A DNA stretch of 64,000 bases from JACTMZ01 sp044359955 (GTDB taxonomy: Bacteria > Verrucomicrobiota > Verrucomicrobiia > Chthoniobacterales > JACTMZ01): contig JBIKLF010000001.1 in assembly GCA_044359955.1 (NCBI GenBank), positions 1-64,000 of the forward strand, written 5' to 3'. Of this stretch, positions 1-9,416 are shown piece after piece. The notes beneath the pieces are model-generated. The model was not told the DNA's origin. It saw nothing but the letters and a program-made list of their open reading frames with translations, and made no database searches. Each line of letters starts with the position of its first letter. Positions within the stretch are counted from its first letter, which is position 1. A program made the translations under genes and the position numbers.

Positions 1-2337
<2,337 letters not shown>

Positions 2338-2542
2338 TTTTTTTCCTCTGAGGACCCTTCGGGGCCGCTCATGAAATTTATGACTTTACTAACCTGTTGG
2401 TAGTTGTGCCTCTATGCAGATGTGAAGGAACACGACGTTTGTCGCGGTTCTTCTTTGAAAATTTGGTAACGATTGGATCGTTAGAACTTGATTCGTTTAG
2501 AGAGCGGCCGTCCCCGGCCGCCGCTTCCCGAGCGGCTCAAAT
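2338..2542 (+). other. 23S-5S spacer
   Basis: About 205 bases separate the two rRNA genes. I see no tRNA cloverleaf or TTCGA arm here. There is a short T-run just after the 23S end and GC-rich self-complementary pieces near 2510-2540 (GCGGCCG...CGGCCGC), which fit processing stems flanking mature rRNA. Confidence 0.7.
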
Positions 2543-2658
2543 TCTGGTGATCCTAGCGCAGTGGAACCACCCGTTCCCATCCCGAACACGGAAGTGAAAC
2601 GCTGCAGCCCCGATGGTAGTGCTTCTCTAGGTTGCGCGAGAGTAGGACGTTGCCAGAA
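2543..2658 (+). rRNA. rrf: 5S ribosomal RNA
   Basis: About 116 bases carrying the conserved core GGAACCACCCGTTCCCATCC followed by CGAACACGGAAGTGAAAC. The two ends pair (TTCTGG with CCAGAA), which sets the boundaries to within a couple of bases. It is co-oriented with the 23S gene and ends the rRNA operon, with a terminator directly after it. Confidence 0.96.
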
Positions 2659-2662
2659 TCCT

Positions 2663-2696
2663 CCCTCCCCATGGTTTTCCATGGGGAGGGTTTTTT
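2663..2696 (+). terminator. Intrinsic terminator of the rRNA operon
   Basis: A perfect 12-bp stem (CCCTCCCCATGG with CCATGGGGAGGG) closes a TTTT loop and is followed at once by six T residues. It begins four bases after the 5S 3' end, so it very probably ends the rRNA transcript. Confidence 0.95.
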
Positions 2697-2739
2697 ATTC
2701 TCCCACGGTCGGCGCCCCGGGCGGCAGCAGATAAATCGA

Positions 2740-3444
2740 TCAGACCAACTGATGGCTCTCTGGTTGGAGGACGACCTCGGCGAGGACCAAGTGGGGCGGG
2801 GCGTCGATGGCTTGGAGGATGAGATCGGCGGCGGTGGCGACGGGAATCATTTTTTCGCGCTGCACGGCCATGTTGATCTCGTCCCAGAACGGGGAGTCAA
2901 CGCCACCGAGAAAGAACAGACAGAACCGGATACCGCTGCGCTGGTATTCCTGCGCGAAGGTTTTGATGAGTCCGGTCACGCCGAACTTGCTGGCGATGTA
3001 GGCGGCGGCATTTTTCATCACCGCTTTGCCGAGGATACCGGGGAGGGTGATGAAGAGTCCGTGCTTCTGCGCGGCCATCACTTTGCACGCGGCTTGCGCG
3101 ACGAGGAACGTGCCGCGGAGGTTGGTGTTCACGACTTTGCTGAATTCGGCGTCGGTGGTGTCGGCTGCCGGTTTGATCAGGCCGATGCCGGCACAGTGGA
3201 TGACGCAATCGATCCCGCCCATAGATTCATTGGCTTTGGTGATCAGGGCCTCTGCGGCGTGGGGCGCGGTGAGGTCGGAGGCGATGCTTTCGATGGCGGC
3301 GGCGCCGGTGCAGGCGGCAGCGACTTCGGCGAGTTTGGTTTCCGAGCGGCCGCTGAGAGTGAGTTTGGCTCCGCGGGCGGCGAGGCGGATGGCAACTTCG
3401 CGGCCGATACCGCTGGAGGCTCCGGTGATGAGGAATTTGTCCAT
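2740..3444 (-). CDS. Short-chain dehydrogenase/reductase (SDR) with an altered catalytic serine
   Basis: A 234-residue protein of normal classical-SDR length. It has the NAD(P)-binding TGASSGIG at residues 7-14, the CAG motif after beta-4 (84-86), the helix-4 asparagine (N108 in TNLRGT) and the YxxxK pair (Y149, K153 in YIASK). The position that normally carries the ISS catalytic serine reads TLPG (133-136), so the serine seems to be lost. Such a protein may have lowered or different activity; this is inferred from alignment by eye. The substrate cannot be named. It lies alone between the rRNA terminator and a large palindromic element. The ATG at 3444 fits the start of beta-1. Confidence 0.85.
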   Translation of the reverse strand: MDKFLITGASSGIGREVAIRLAARGAKLTLSGRSETKLAEVAAACTGAAAIESIASDLTAPHAAEALITKANESMGGIDCVIHCAGIGLIKPAADTTDAEFSKVVNTNLRGTFLVAQAACKVMAAQKHGLFITLPGILGKAVMKNAAAYIASKFGVTGLIKTFAQEYQRSGIRFCLFFLGGVDSPFWDEINMAVQREKMIPVATAADLILQAIDAPPHLVLAEVVLQPESHQLV

Positions 3445-3493
3445 GTGTGAAGATTAACGTTTGTTCCGGGAAATTGGAGACAGGAAAAGGCAG

Positions 3494-3638
3494 GCCACGG
3501 ATTGAAGAAGATGAACGGCTAGGATAAGACCTGATCGCGTTGACACGCGGTCAGGTCAATTCGTTCCGGAAGACTCTGTTTTGTGCCGGTGTCAGCCGGC
3601 ACAAAACTTATCCTCTTTCATCTTCTTCTATCCGTGGC
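3494..3638. repeat. Cloverleaf-like compound inverted repeat
   Basis: Outer arms 3494-3528 and 3607-3638 are near-complementary (GCCACGGAT...GATAAG, with a small bulge). Directly inside them sit two further hairpins: 3529-3556 (arms ACCTGATCGCG and CGCGGTCAGGT, one G-T-type mismatch) and 3579-3606 (11-bp perfect arms TTTTGTGCCGG / CCGGCACAAAA). A 22-base linker joins the two. The hairpins abut the outer stem with no spare bases, so the strand could fold as a three-way or four-way junction. It starts 8 bases after the stop codon of acs, and could be a mobile palindromic unit, an mRNA 3' structure, or both. Confidence 0.8.
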
Positions 3639-3646
3639 TTGTTTTT

Positions 3647-5593
3647 CTATGAATCTTGCAGCTTGAGTTTCGAGAGGATGCTGAAGTCTTCGAGGGTGGT
3701 GGTGTCGCCTTTGACGTCTTTGCCACTGGCGATTTCTTTGAGGATGCGGCGCATGATTTTGCCGCTGCGGGTCTTGGGCAGGGCTTCGGCGAAATGGATG
3801 TCGTCCGGTTTGGCGATGGCTCCGATGGCGTTCCCGACGTGTTTACGGAGTTTTTCGCGCAGCTCGGGAGTGGGCTTTTCGCCTCCCTTGAGTGTGACGA
3901 AGGCGACGACCGCCTGTCCTTTGATTTCATGGGGGCGTCCGACCACGGCGGCTTCGGCCACGGAGTGATGGCTGACCAGCGCGCTCTCGATTTCGGAGGT
4001 GCCGAGGCGGTGGCCGGCGACGTTGAGCACGTCATCGATGCGGCCGACGATCCAGAAATAGCCGTCCTTGTCCCGGCGGGCGCCATCGCCGGTGAAATAA
4101 AATCCGGGAATTTCGCTCCAGTAAGTTTTCTTATACCGCGCGCGGTCGCCGTAAATGGTGCGGAGCATGGAGGGCCACGGTTTGCGAATGACGAGTTTGC
4201 CGCCCACGTTGGGGCCGACTTCCTTGCCGTTGTCGTCGACGATGGCGGCATCGATGCCGAAGAACGGAAGCGTCGCGGTGCCGGGTTTGAGCGGCGTGGC
4301 GCCGGGGAGCGGGGAAATCATGATCGCTCCGGTTTCGGTCTGCCACCAGGTGTCGACGATGGGACAGCGTCCGGCGCCGATTTTCTTGTGATACCACATC
4401 CACGCTTCGGGATTGATCGGCTCGCCGACCGTGCCGAGAAGGCGGAGCGAGGAGAGATCGTGTTTATCGACCCATTCGTCGCCCCATTTGATGAAGGCGC
4501 GGATGGCGGTCGGCGCGGTGTAGAAAACGGTCACGCCGTAGTCCTGAATGATGCGCCAGAAGCGGTCCGGGTCGGGCCAGTTCGGGGCGCCTTCATACAT
4601 CAGGCAGGTCGCGCCATTGGCCAGCGGACCGTAGACCAAGTAGCTGTGTCCGGTGATCCAGCCGACGTCGGCGCTGCACCAATAGATGTCGTCCTCGCGG
4701 AGATCGAAAACGTATTTCGTCGTGGCATAGGCCTGGGTGAGGTAACCGGCTGTGGTGTGGAGGATGCCCTTGGGTTTTCCGGTTGAACCGCTGGTGTAGA
4801 GAATGAAGAGCGGGTGCTCGCTGTCGTGGTGGATAACCGGGCAGTCGGCATTGACGTATTCCAATTCGCGATGCCACCAGACATCGCGTCCTTCCTGGAT
4901 ATGGATCTCATTGTTGGCGCGGCGGAAGACGATCACTTTCTTGATCGTCGTTTCACCGGCCAGCGCGGCGTCGACATTGTGTTTGAGCGGCACGATGGCA
5001 CCTCGCCGGTAGCCGCCGTCGGCGGTGACCACGCAGGTCGCGCCGCAGTCGGCGATGCGGTCGCGGATGCTGTCCGCACTGAACCCGCCGAAGATGACCG
5101 AGTGCACCGCACCGATGCGTGCACAGGCCAGCATGGCGATGGCGGCTTCGGGGATGAGCGGCATGTAGATGATGACGCGGTCACCTTTTTTCACCCCGTT
5201 GCGTTTGAGGACATTGGCGAAGAGACAGACCTCGCGCTGGAGCTGTCCGTAGGTGAGGGTGCGTTTTTCACCGGGCTCGCCCTCCCAGATGATGGCGGCT
5301 TTATTTTTCCGGTCGCTCGTGGCGTGGCGGTCGACGCAGTTTTCCGCGATGTTGATCGAGCCGCCGTCAAACCAACGGGCGAAGGGGGCTTTCCATTTCA
5401 GGACAGATTTCCATTGGCGGCCCCATTGGAGTTCGGCGGCTTCTTTGGCCCAGAATTGCTGCGGGTTTTTGACCGAGGCGGCGTGGAGGCGTTTGTAGTC
5501 CGCCATGCTTTTGACGCGCGCTTTTTTACTGAATTCGCGGGTCGGCTTGACCACGCGGTTTTCGACGAGGTGGGATTCGATGTTCTGGCTCAT
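3647..5593 (-). CDS. acs: Acetyl-coenzyme A synthetase
   Basis: Activates acetate to acetyl-CoA through an acetyl-adenylate, in the cytoplasm. The 648-residue protein matches the usual Acs length of about 650. It carries the AMP-binding loop YTSGSTGKPKG, the core motif DTWWQTETG, the hinge region YFTGDGARRDKDGY and the C-terminal PKTRSGKIMRR containing the lysine that is acetylated in known Acs enzymes. The reading frame stays open upstream to 5641, but MSQNIESHLV at 5593 is the start that matches the family N-terminus. The gene follows a SprT-like gene on the same strand and ends beside the compound palindrome. Confidence 0.96.
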   Translation of the reverse strand: MSQNIESHLVENRVVKPTREFSKKARVKSMADYKRLHAASVKNPQQFWAKEAAELQWGRQWKSVLKWKAPFARWFDGGSINIAENCVDRHATSDRKNKAAIIWEGEPGEKRTLTYGQLQREVCLFANVLKRNGVKKGDRVIIYMPLIPEAAIAMLACARIGAVHSVIFGGFSADSIRDRIADCGATCVVTADGGYRRGAIVPLKHNVDAALAGETTIKKVIVFRRANNEIHIQEGRDVWWHRELEYVNADCPVIHHDSEHPLFILYTSGSTGKPKGILHTTAGYLTQAYATTKYVFDLREDDIYWCSADVGWITGHSYLVYGPLANGATCLMYEGAPNWPDPDRFWRIIQDYGVTVFYTAPTAIRAFIKWGDEWVDKHDLSSLRLLGTVGEPINPEAWMWYHKKIGAGRCPIVDTWWQTETGAIMISPLPGATPLKPGTATLPFFGIDAAIVDDNGKEVGPNVGGKLVIRKPWPSMLRTIYGDRARYKKTYWSEIPGFYFTGDGARRDKDGYFWIVGRIDDVLNVAGHRLGTSEIESALVSHHSVAEAAVVGRPHEIKGQAVVAFVTLKGGEKPTPELREKLRKHVGNAIGAIAKPDDIHFAEALPKTRSGKIMRRILKEIASGKDVKGDTTTLEDFSILSKLKLQDS

Positions 5594-5637
5594 AGGGAAA
5601 TGCGAGGGAAGGGAGTGTGCGCCCTCGGCGCGGCGGG

Positions 5638-6225
5638 TCACAACCGAAAAAGCTCGGGTTGCCGCAGGCTGTGCTGGAGGGCCGGCGCCTTGCCGGGGAG
5701 AAATCGGAAACGCCGGTCATAGCTGCCGCGGGCGTGCGTCCGGCAACAGACCAAACACGCCTCGCTGCGGCGGAAGGGGCGCACGCGCGCAACTTCGCGG
5801 TGGCACGATGGACAATGGTAAAGGTAATTGCGGGCCACGCGGCGAGGCGCGGCAAGCGGCAGGGTGTGGCAGCGTTTTTCGTCCGCGAGACCGAGGTGGC
5901 GGCACGCTTCTTTCCACTCGGGGCCATGCGGGTCGATGAGGCGGCGCGGATTGCGGGCATGCGCCACGAGATGCGCCAACTCGTGGAGGAAGGTGCGGGC
6001 CAGTTCATCCGGAAAGGCCAGCAGACGCGGATTGAGGAGGATCACCGCGCAGTCGAGCCGCGCCACCCCGGCGGTGGTGCGCAGGCGGGCGTGCCAATGC
6101 AAAGTGACGCGGGCGGCCAGGCGTGGAAGTTCGAGGCGCAGGGCCCAGGTGCGCGCTTCGTTGGCCAGCTGCCGCAGCGTTTCCGCCGGATGAATCGGGC
6201 CGGACTGGAGGGCGCGGGCGGGCAT
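5638..6225 (-). CDS. SprT-like zinc metalloprotease-family protein
   Basis: A 195-residue protein with the SprT-like signature: a zincin helix FLHELAHLV (HELAH at 81-85), a probable third ligand H100 in DPHGPEW, and a C-terminal zinc ribbon built from CPSC (138-141) and CLVC (157-160). The family is related to the eukaryotic DNA-protein-crosslink protease Spartan, but bacterial members are mostly uncharacterised, so a role in repair would be inference. It sits between cysE (6 bases upstream) and acs, all on the minus strand, suggesting co-transcription. Confidence 0.85.
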   Translation of the reverse strand: MPARALQSGPIHPAETLRQLANEARTWALRLELPRLAARVTLHWHARLRTTAGVARLDCAVILLNPRLLAFPDELARTFLHELAHLVAHARNPRRLIDPHGPEWKEACRHLGLADEKRCHTLPLAAPRRVARNYLYHCPSCHREVARVRPFRRSEACLVCCRTHARGSYDRRFRFLPGKAPALQHSLRQPELFRL

Positions 6226-6231
6226 GGGGCG

Positions 6232-7131
6232 TCAGATCGAGTAATCGACGTTGTCGCCCTTCGCGGCCTTGTTGACCACGCGCACTTGGGCCTCCTCGTT
6301 GTAGACGAGGGAATTCGGCGGCACGCTGTGCATGATGAAGACGTTGCCGCCGATCGTGCTGTTGCGTCCGATGACGGTCTCGCCGCCGAGCACCGTGGCA
6401 TTCGGGTAAATGGTCACGCCGTCTTCGACATCGGGATGGCGTTTGCCGCCTTTCCTGATGCGTCCGCTGTCGTCCTTGGCAAAGCTGCGCGCGCCGAGGG
6501 TCACCCCATGGTAAAGTTTCACGTGCGCGCCGATGCGGCAGGTTTCGCCGATGACGACGCCGGTGCCGTGGTCGATGAAGAAATGGCTGCCGATGCTTGC
6601 CCCGGGATGGATGTCGATGCCGGTCTGTGTGTGCGCCCATTCGGTCATCATGCGCGGCACGAGCGGGACGTCGTGGCGGTAGAGAAAATGGGCCACACGT
6701 TGGATGGCGATGGCCTCGAGGAACGGGTAAGAGAGAATGATCTCGTCGCGGGTGCGTGCGGCGGGGTCGCCTTCGTAGGCGGCTTCGACATCGGTTTGCA
6801 GCATGGCGCGGATGGCGGGCAGTTCGTGGAAAAGTTTGCCGACCGTCGCGGTGGCCGCCGCGTCATCTTTGCCGGAGAGGACGGCCTGGAAGGCGCGCTG
6901 CAGGTCTTCGGCCAGGGCCTTGATGCGGTCCAAGGTGAGGGTGGACAACTCCAGCTTCCCGATCGGCCCGACATCATGGTAGCCGGGGAAGAGTAACTGC
7001 ATGAGTTGCATGCTCAGCGACGCGATCTCCGGTTTGGACGGCAGACCGGGTTCGTCGCCGGCGTTCACGCCGCCTTCGTCGCGGTAGGATTCGATCAGTT
7101 TTTGGGCCCATTGGGCGGTCGCGTCGTCCAT
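6232..7131 (-). CDS. cysE: Serine O-acetyltransferase
   Basis: Makes O-acetylserine from serine and acetyl-CoA, the first step of cysteine synthesis. The 299-residue protein has a helical N-terminal half and a left-handed beta-helix of hexapeptide repeats carrying GIDIHPGASIG and HGTGVVIGETC, the family catalytic region. It is longer at the N-terminus than the compact CysE form, like the roughly 300-residue enzymes of many non-proteobacteria. The ATG at 7131 gives a sensible N-terminus. Together with the transsulfuration genes at 7.9-10.5 kb it makes this a sulfur amino acid neighbourhood. Confidence 0.93.
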   Translation of the reverse strand: MDDATAQWAQKLIESYRDEGGVNAGDEPGLPSKPEIASLSMQLMQLLFPGYHDVGPIGKLELSTLTLDRIKALAEDLQRAFQAVLSGKDDAAATATVGKLFHELPAIRAMLQTDVEAAYEGDPAARTRDEIILSYPFLEAIAIQRVAHFLYRHDVPLVPRMMTEWAHTQTGIDIHPGASIGSHFFIDHGTGVVIGETCRIGAHVKLYHGVTLGARSFAKDDSGRIRKGGKRHPDVEDGVTIYPNATVLGGETVIGRNSTIGGNVFIMHSVPPNSLVYNEEAQVRVVNKAAKGDNVDYSI

Positions 7132-7227
7132 TGCACGGGAGCATGAACTCTTTGTTTCCCTCTGTCCAGAAAGCAGCTCTGCCCGGCAGCTCCGAATTAT
7201 ATTGCCGAAACGCAGTCAATATAGAAA
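7132..7227. promoter_or_regulatory. Divergent control region between cysE and the H1-like gene
   Basis: Ninety-six bases separate two diverging start codons, so promoters for both must lie here or overlap the genes. On the minus strand a perfect TATAAT hexamer (7196-7201, complement) lies about 65 bases before the cysE start. No -35 box at the standard spacing is evident. The region is clearly more AT-rich than its flanks. Assignment as a promoter is inference. Confidence 0.35.
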
Positions 7228-7737
7228 ATGCAACTCGTTATGGTAACTCTTACTACATCCACACTACGTCGCGCGCTCGATCTCCAAGAGCGCATTGAAA
7301 GCCTGCAAGGCGAATTGACCCGCCTTCTCGGCAAGAATGTTTCACTCACCGGTTTCGTCAGCGAAACCGTGAGCGTGACCGGTCCGCGCGGCCGCGGCCG
7401 CAAGCCGGGTCGCAAACCGGGCCGGGCCGCGAAGAAGGCCGCCAAGCCCGGCCGTCCGGCCAAGAAAGTGGCCAAGCGCGGACGTCGCAAAAAGCGCACC
7501 TCGCCGTTCAAGGGTCAGAAGCGTCCGTCCTCGCCGAGCGGCCCGTTGGCGCCGGCCGTGCACAAAGTGATGAAGCGTGCAGGTGGCCCGCTCAACGTTG
7601 ATGCCGTGCTGCAGGGCCTGAAGCAGGACAAATACGTCTGGAAAGTTTCCGAGCCGAAGAAAAATCTCGCTGCGCGTATTTATACGATGCCGGGCGTTAA
7701 AAAGGTCGGTCCGGGGATGTTCGCGCTGAAGAAATAA
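7228..7737 (+). CDS. Histone H1-like, AT-hook DNA-binding protein
   Basis: A 169-residue, strongly basic protein in three parts. Residues 5-40 look like an amphipathic or coiled-coil helix (LRRALDLQERIESLQGELTR). Residues 52-95 form a Gly/Pro/Arg/Lys tail with repeated GRKPGR and AKKAAKPGRPAKK units typical of AT-hook or H1-like tails. Residues 105-169 look like a small winged-helix domain ending VGPGMFALKK. A nucleoid-associated role is inferred from composition. ATG 7240 (MVTLTT) is an alternative start. The gene is followed by its own terminator and is probably monocistronic. Confidence 0.8.
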   Translation: MQLVMVTLTTSTLRRALDLQERIESLQGELTRLLGKNVSLTGFVSETVSVTGPRGRGRKPGRKPGRAAKKAAKPGRPAKKVAKRGRRKKRTSPFKGQKRPSSPSGPLAPAVHKVMKRAGGPLNVDAVLQGLKQDKYVWKVSEPKKNLAARIYTMPGVKKVGPGMFALKK

Positions 7738-7763
7738 AGCGCAGACCGAAACAAATCACCAAG

Positions 7764-7793
7764 GGCGGGGAGGTTTTTCTCCCCGCCTTTTTT
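7764..7793 (+). terminator. Intrinsic terminator after the H1-like gene
   Basis: A 9-bp perfect stem (GGCGGGGAG / CTCCCCGCC) with a six-base loop is followed by seven T-rich positions, starting 26 bases after the stop codon. Confidence 0.93.
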
Positions 7794-7801
7794 GTGGGCA
7801 C

Positions 7802-7876
7802 GTAGCGGCGGTCTATGACCGTCGGTGCTTTTGGTGCTGAAATTGGAAGGCAGCGACGGTCATAGACCGCCGCTAC
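7802..7876. repeat. Perfect 23-bp inverted repeat between convergent genes
   Basis: Arms 7802-7824 and 7854-7876 are exactly complementary and enclose a 29-base loop. The core GTAGCGGCGGTCTATGACCG is related to other dispersed hairpins in the window that start TGTAGCGGCGGC (for example 54387-54451). It lies between the H1-like terminator and the 3' end of the gene at 7889, so it may also act as a terminator for transcription from the right. Confidence 0.9.
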
Positions 7877-7888
7877 AATTGGCGAGGG

Positions 7889-9322
7889 TTATGCTAGCGC
7901 TGCTTCGAAGCGCTCGCGCAAATCATCCCACGGTTCCGTTCCGACGGCGATGCGGAGGAGGTGGGGGTCGATGCCGCATTGCTTGGCCCACTCAAGTTCG
8001 TGGTAGTGGGCGAGTTGCACGTAGGGGGAGACGAGGGAGTATTTGGTGCCGAGGCTGATGCCGTGGCTGAGTTGGAGTTTTTCGAAAATGCGGGGCGTGT
8101 TTTGGGCGGCGTGATGAGGGAGGAAGGAGAGGACGGCGCCGTAGCCTCCGTCCGGTTTGCGGAGTTGCTCGTAGACGGGCGACGGGTCGAGTCCGGGATA
8201 CCAGACGTGTTCGACTGCGGGATTTGTTTGGAGGAAGCGCGCGAGTTCGAGCGCGGTGGTGTTGGCGATTTTCATGCGCTCGGGAAAATCGCGGGAGTTG
8301 CGCTCGAGGACCGCGAGATCGCGGGCGTAGATGCCGCCGGGGGAGGTGGAGGGTAGTTGGTCGGCGAAGAGGCCTTGCGGATTGACGGTGAGCGCGCCGG
8401 CCATGACGTCACCTTCGCCGGAGATGGCTTTGGTCAGGCTGGTGGCGACGAAATCGACGTGCGGGAGGACGTCGACATTAAAGAAGGTGCCGATGGTGTC
8501 GTCGACGATGAGGGGCACGCCGTGCCGCGCAGCCAGCTCGTGCAACGCAGGCAGGTCCGGGGTGCGGAGCAGTGGGTTGCTCGGGAATTCGCAGAAGAGG
8601 CCGGCGATTTCTTCCTGCTCAAGAAGGGTGGCGAGCCGGGACAAGTCCGCCGCGTCGCCGCGCGGGAAAAATTCCACCCCGGCGCCGAACTTCGAGAGAA
8701 TTTTAAGCGTGTCCGTGTAGGGAAATCCGAACATGACGGTGCGCCGTCCCGGTCGGCGGGCGGTGACCGCTTCGAAGGCGGTGAAGATGGCGGCCATGCC
8801 GCTCGGGTGGAGGCTGATGTTCGTCGCGGGGGCGCCGCTCCACGAGGCGAGGCGGTCACGGAGCGTTTGCTCGAGCACAGGGTCCGGCGCGGCGAGGCGG
8901 CGGGAGGCGAGCCAATCCTCGGCGGCTCGCGAGGAAAGGATGCGGCCGGCGTGTTGCCAGAAGGCGCGGGCCACGGGCAGATTTTCCTGCGGGAAGTAGG
9001 CCGCCCAGAGGCCGTCGACTGGAACGGCTTGGCCGGAGGTGAGCGCGGCGCATTGGGTGGCGGCCGCTTCATCGGCGAGGGGGAGCACGTCGCGTCCGGG
9101 TTTCGGCTCCAGGGCGGTGCGGACCTGATTGATGAGCGGGTGGAAAAAGAAGCGCGGGTAGCCGGTGCGCATTTTGTCGATGACGCGCGATTCTTTTTCT
9201 TCGTAGCCGATGATGTCGGCCCAGGTGGGGAGGCAGACGGAGACGGCGTGGGGGGAATCAGGGATGGGGGTGCCGAGGTTTTCGGGACGGCAGAGGGGAT
9301 GAGCGTGGAGCGGGTGGGTCAT
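7889..9322 (-). CDS. Cystathionine gamma-synthase-like PLP enzyme (fungal STR2-like)
   Basis: A 477-residue Cys/Met-metabolism PLP enzyme. The PLP lysine sits in SLTKAISGEGDVMAGAL, preceded by the cofactor-binding VDDTIGTF. The N-terminus, with AVSVCLPTWADIIGYEE and KMRTGYPRFFFHPLI, resembles fungal cystathionine gamma-synthase (STR2) more than the shorter bacterial MetB. Expected reaction: an activated homoserine plus cysteine to cystathionine. The open frame extends far upstream in front of ATG 9322, but that part is antisense to the next gene and is not protein-like. The partner downstream step is probably the PatB-type lyase at 9417. Confidence 0.85.
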   Translation of the reverse strand: MTHPLHAHPLCRPENLGTPIPDSPHAVSVCLPTWADIIGYEEKESRVIDKMRTGYPRFFFHPLINQVRTALEPKPGRDVLPLADEAAATQCAALTSGQAVPVDGLWAAYFPQENLPVARAFWQHAGRILSSRAAEDWLASRRLAAPDPVLEQTLRDRLASWSGAPATNISLHPSGMAAIFTAFEAVTARRPGRRTVMFGFPYTDTLKILSKFGAGVEFFPRGDAADLSRLATLLEQEEIAGLFCEFPSNPLLRTPDLPALHELAARHGVPLIVDDTIGTFFNVDVLPHVDFVATSLTKAISGEGDVMAGALTVNPQGLFADQLPSTSPGGIYARDLAVLERNSRDFPERMKIANTTALELARFLQTNPAVEHVWYPGLDPSPVYEQLRKPDGGYGAVLSFLPHHAAQNTPRIFEKLQLSHGISLGTKYSLVSPYVQLAHYHELEWAKQCGIDPHLLRIAVGTEPWDDLRERFEAALA

Positions 9323-9336
9323 CGCGCGGAGAGAAA

Positions 9337-9404
9337 AGGTAGGGGCACGCGGCTCGCGTGCCCGTCGGGACGGGTGCGGACGAGCGGGCCGCTCGTCCCT
9401 ACCT
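9337..9404. repeat. Nested palindromic element
   Basis: Outer arms AGGTAGGG (9337-9344) and CCCTACCT (9397-9404) enclose two perfect hairpins: 9343-9363 (9-bp stem, GGGCACGCG / CGCGTGCCC) and 9378-9398 (10-bp stem GGACGAGCGG / CCGCTCGTCC around a single G). It occupies almost the whole gap between the two transsulfuration genes and resembles a REP-type unit. Confidence 0.85.
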
Positions 9405-9416
9405 GAAAGAAAAATG

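Noticed and set aside
3494..3638. Integron attC site
   Set aside because: Length and multi-stem form prompted the idea, but the GTTRRRY / RYYYAAC core boxes are not present at the arm ends and there is no integrase nearby.
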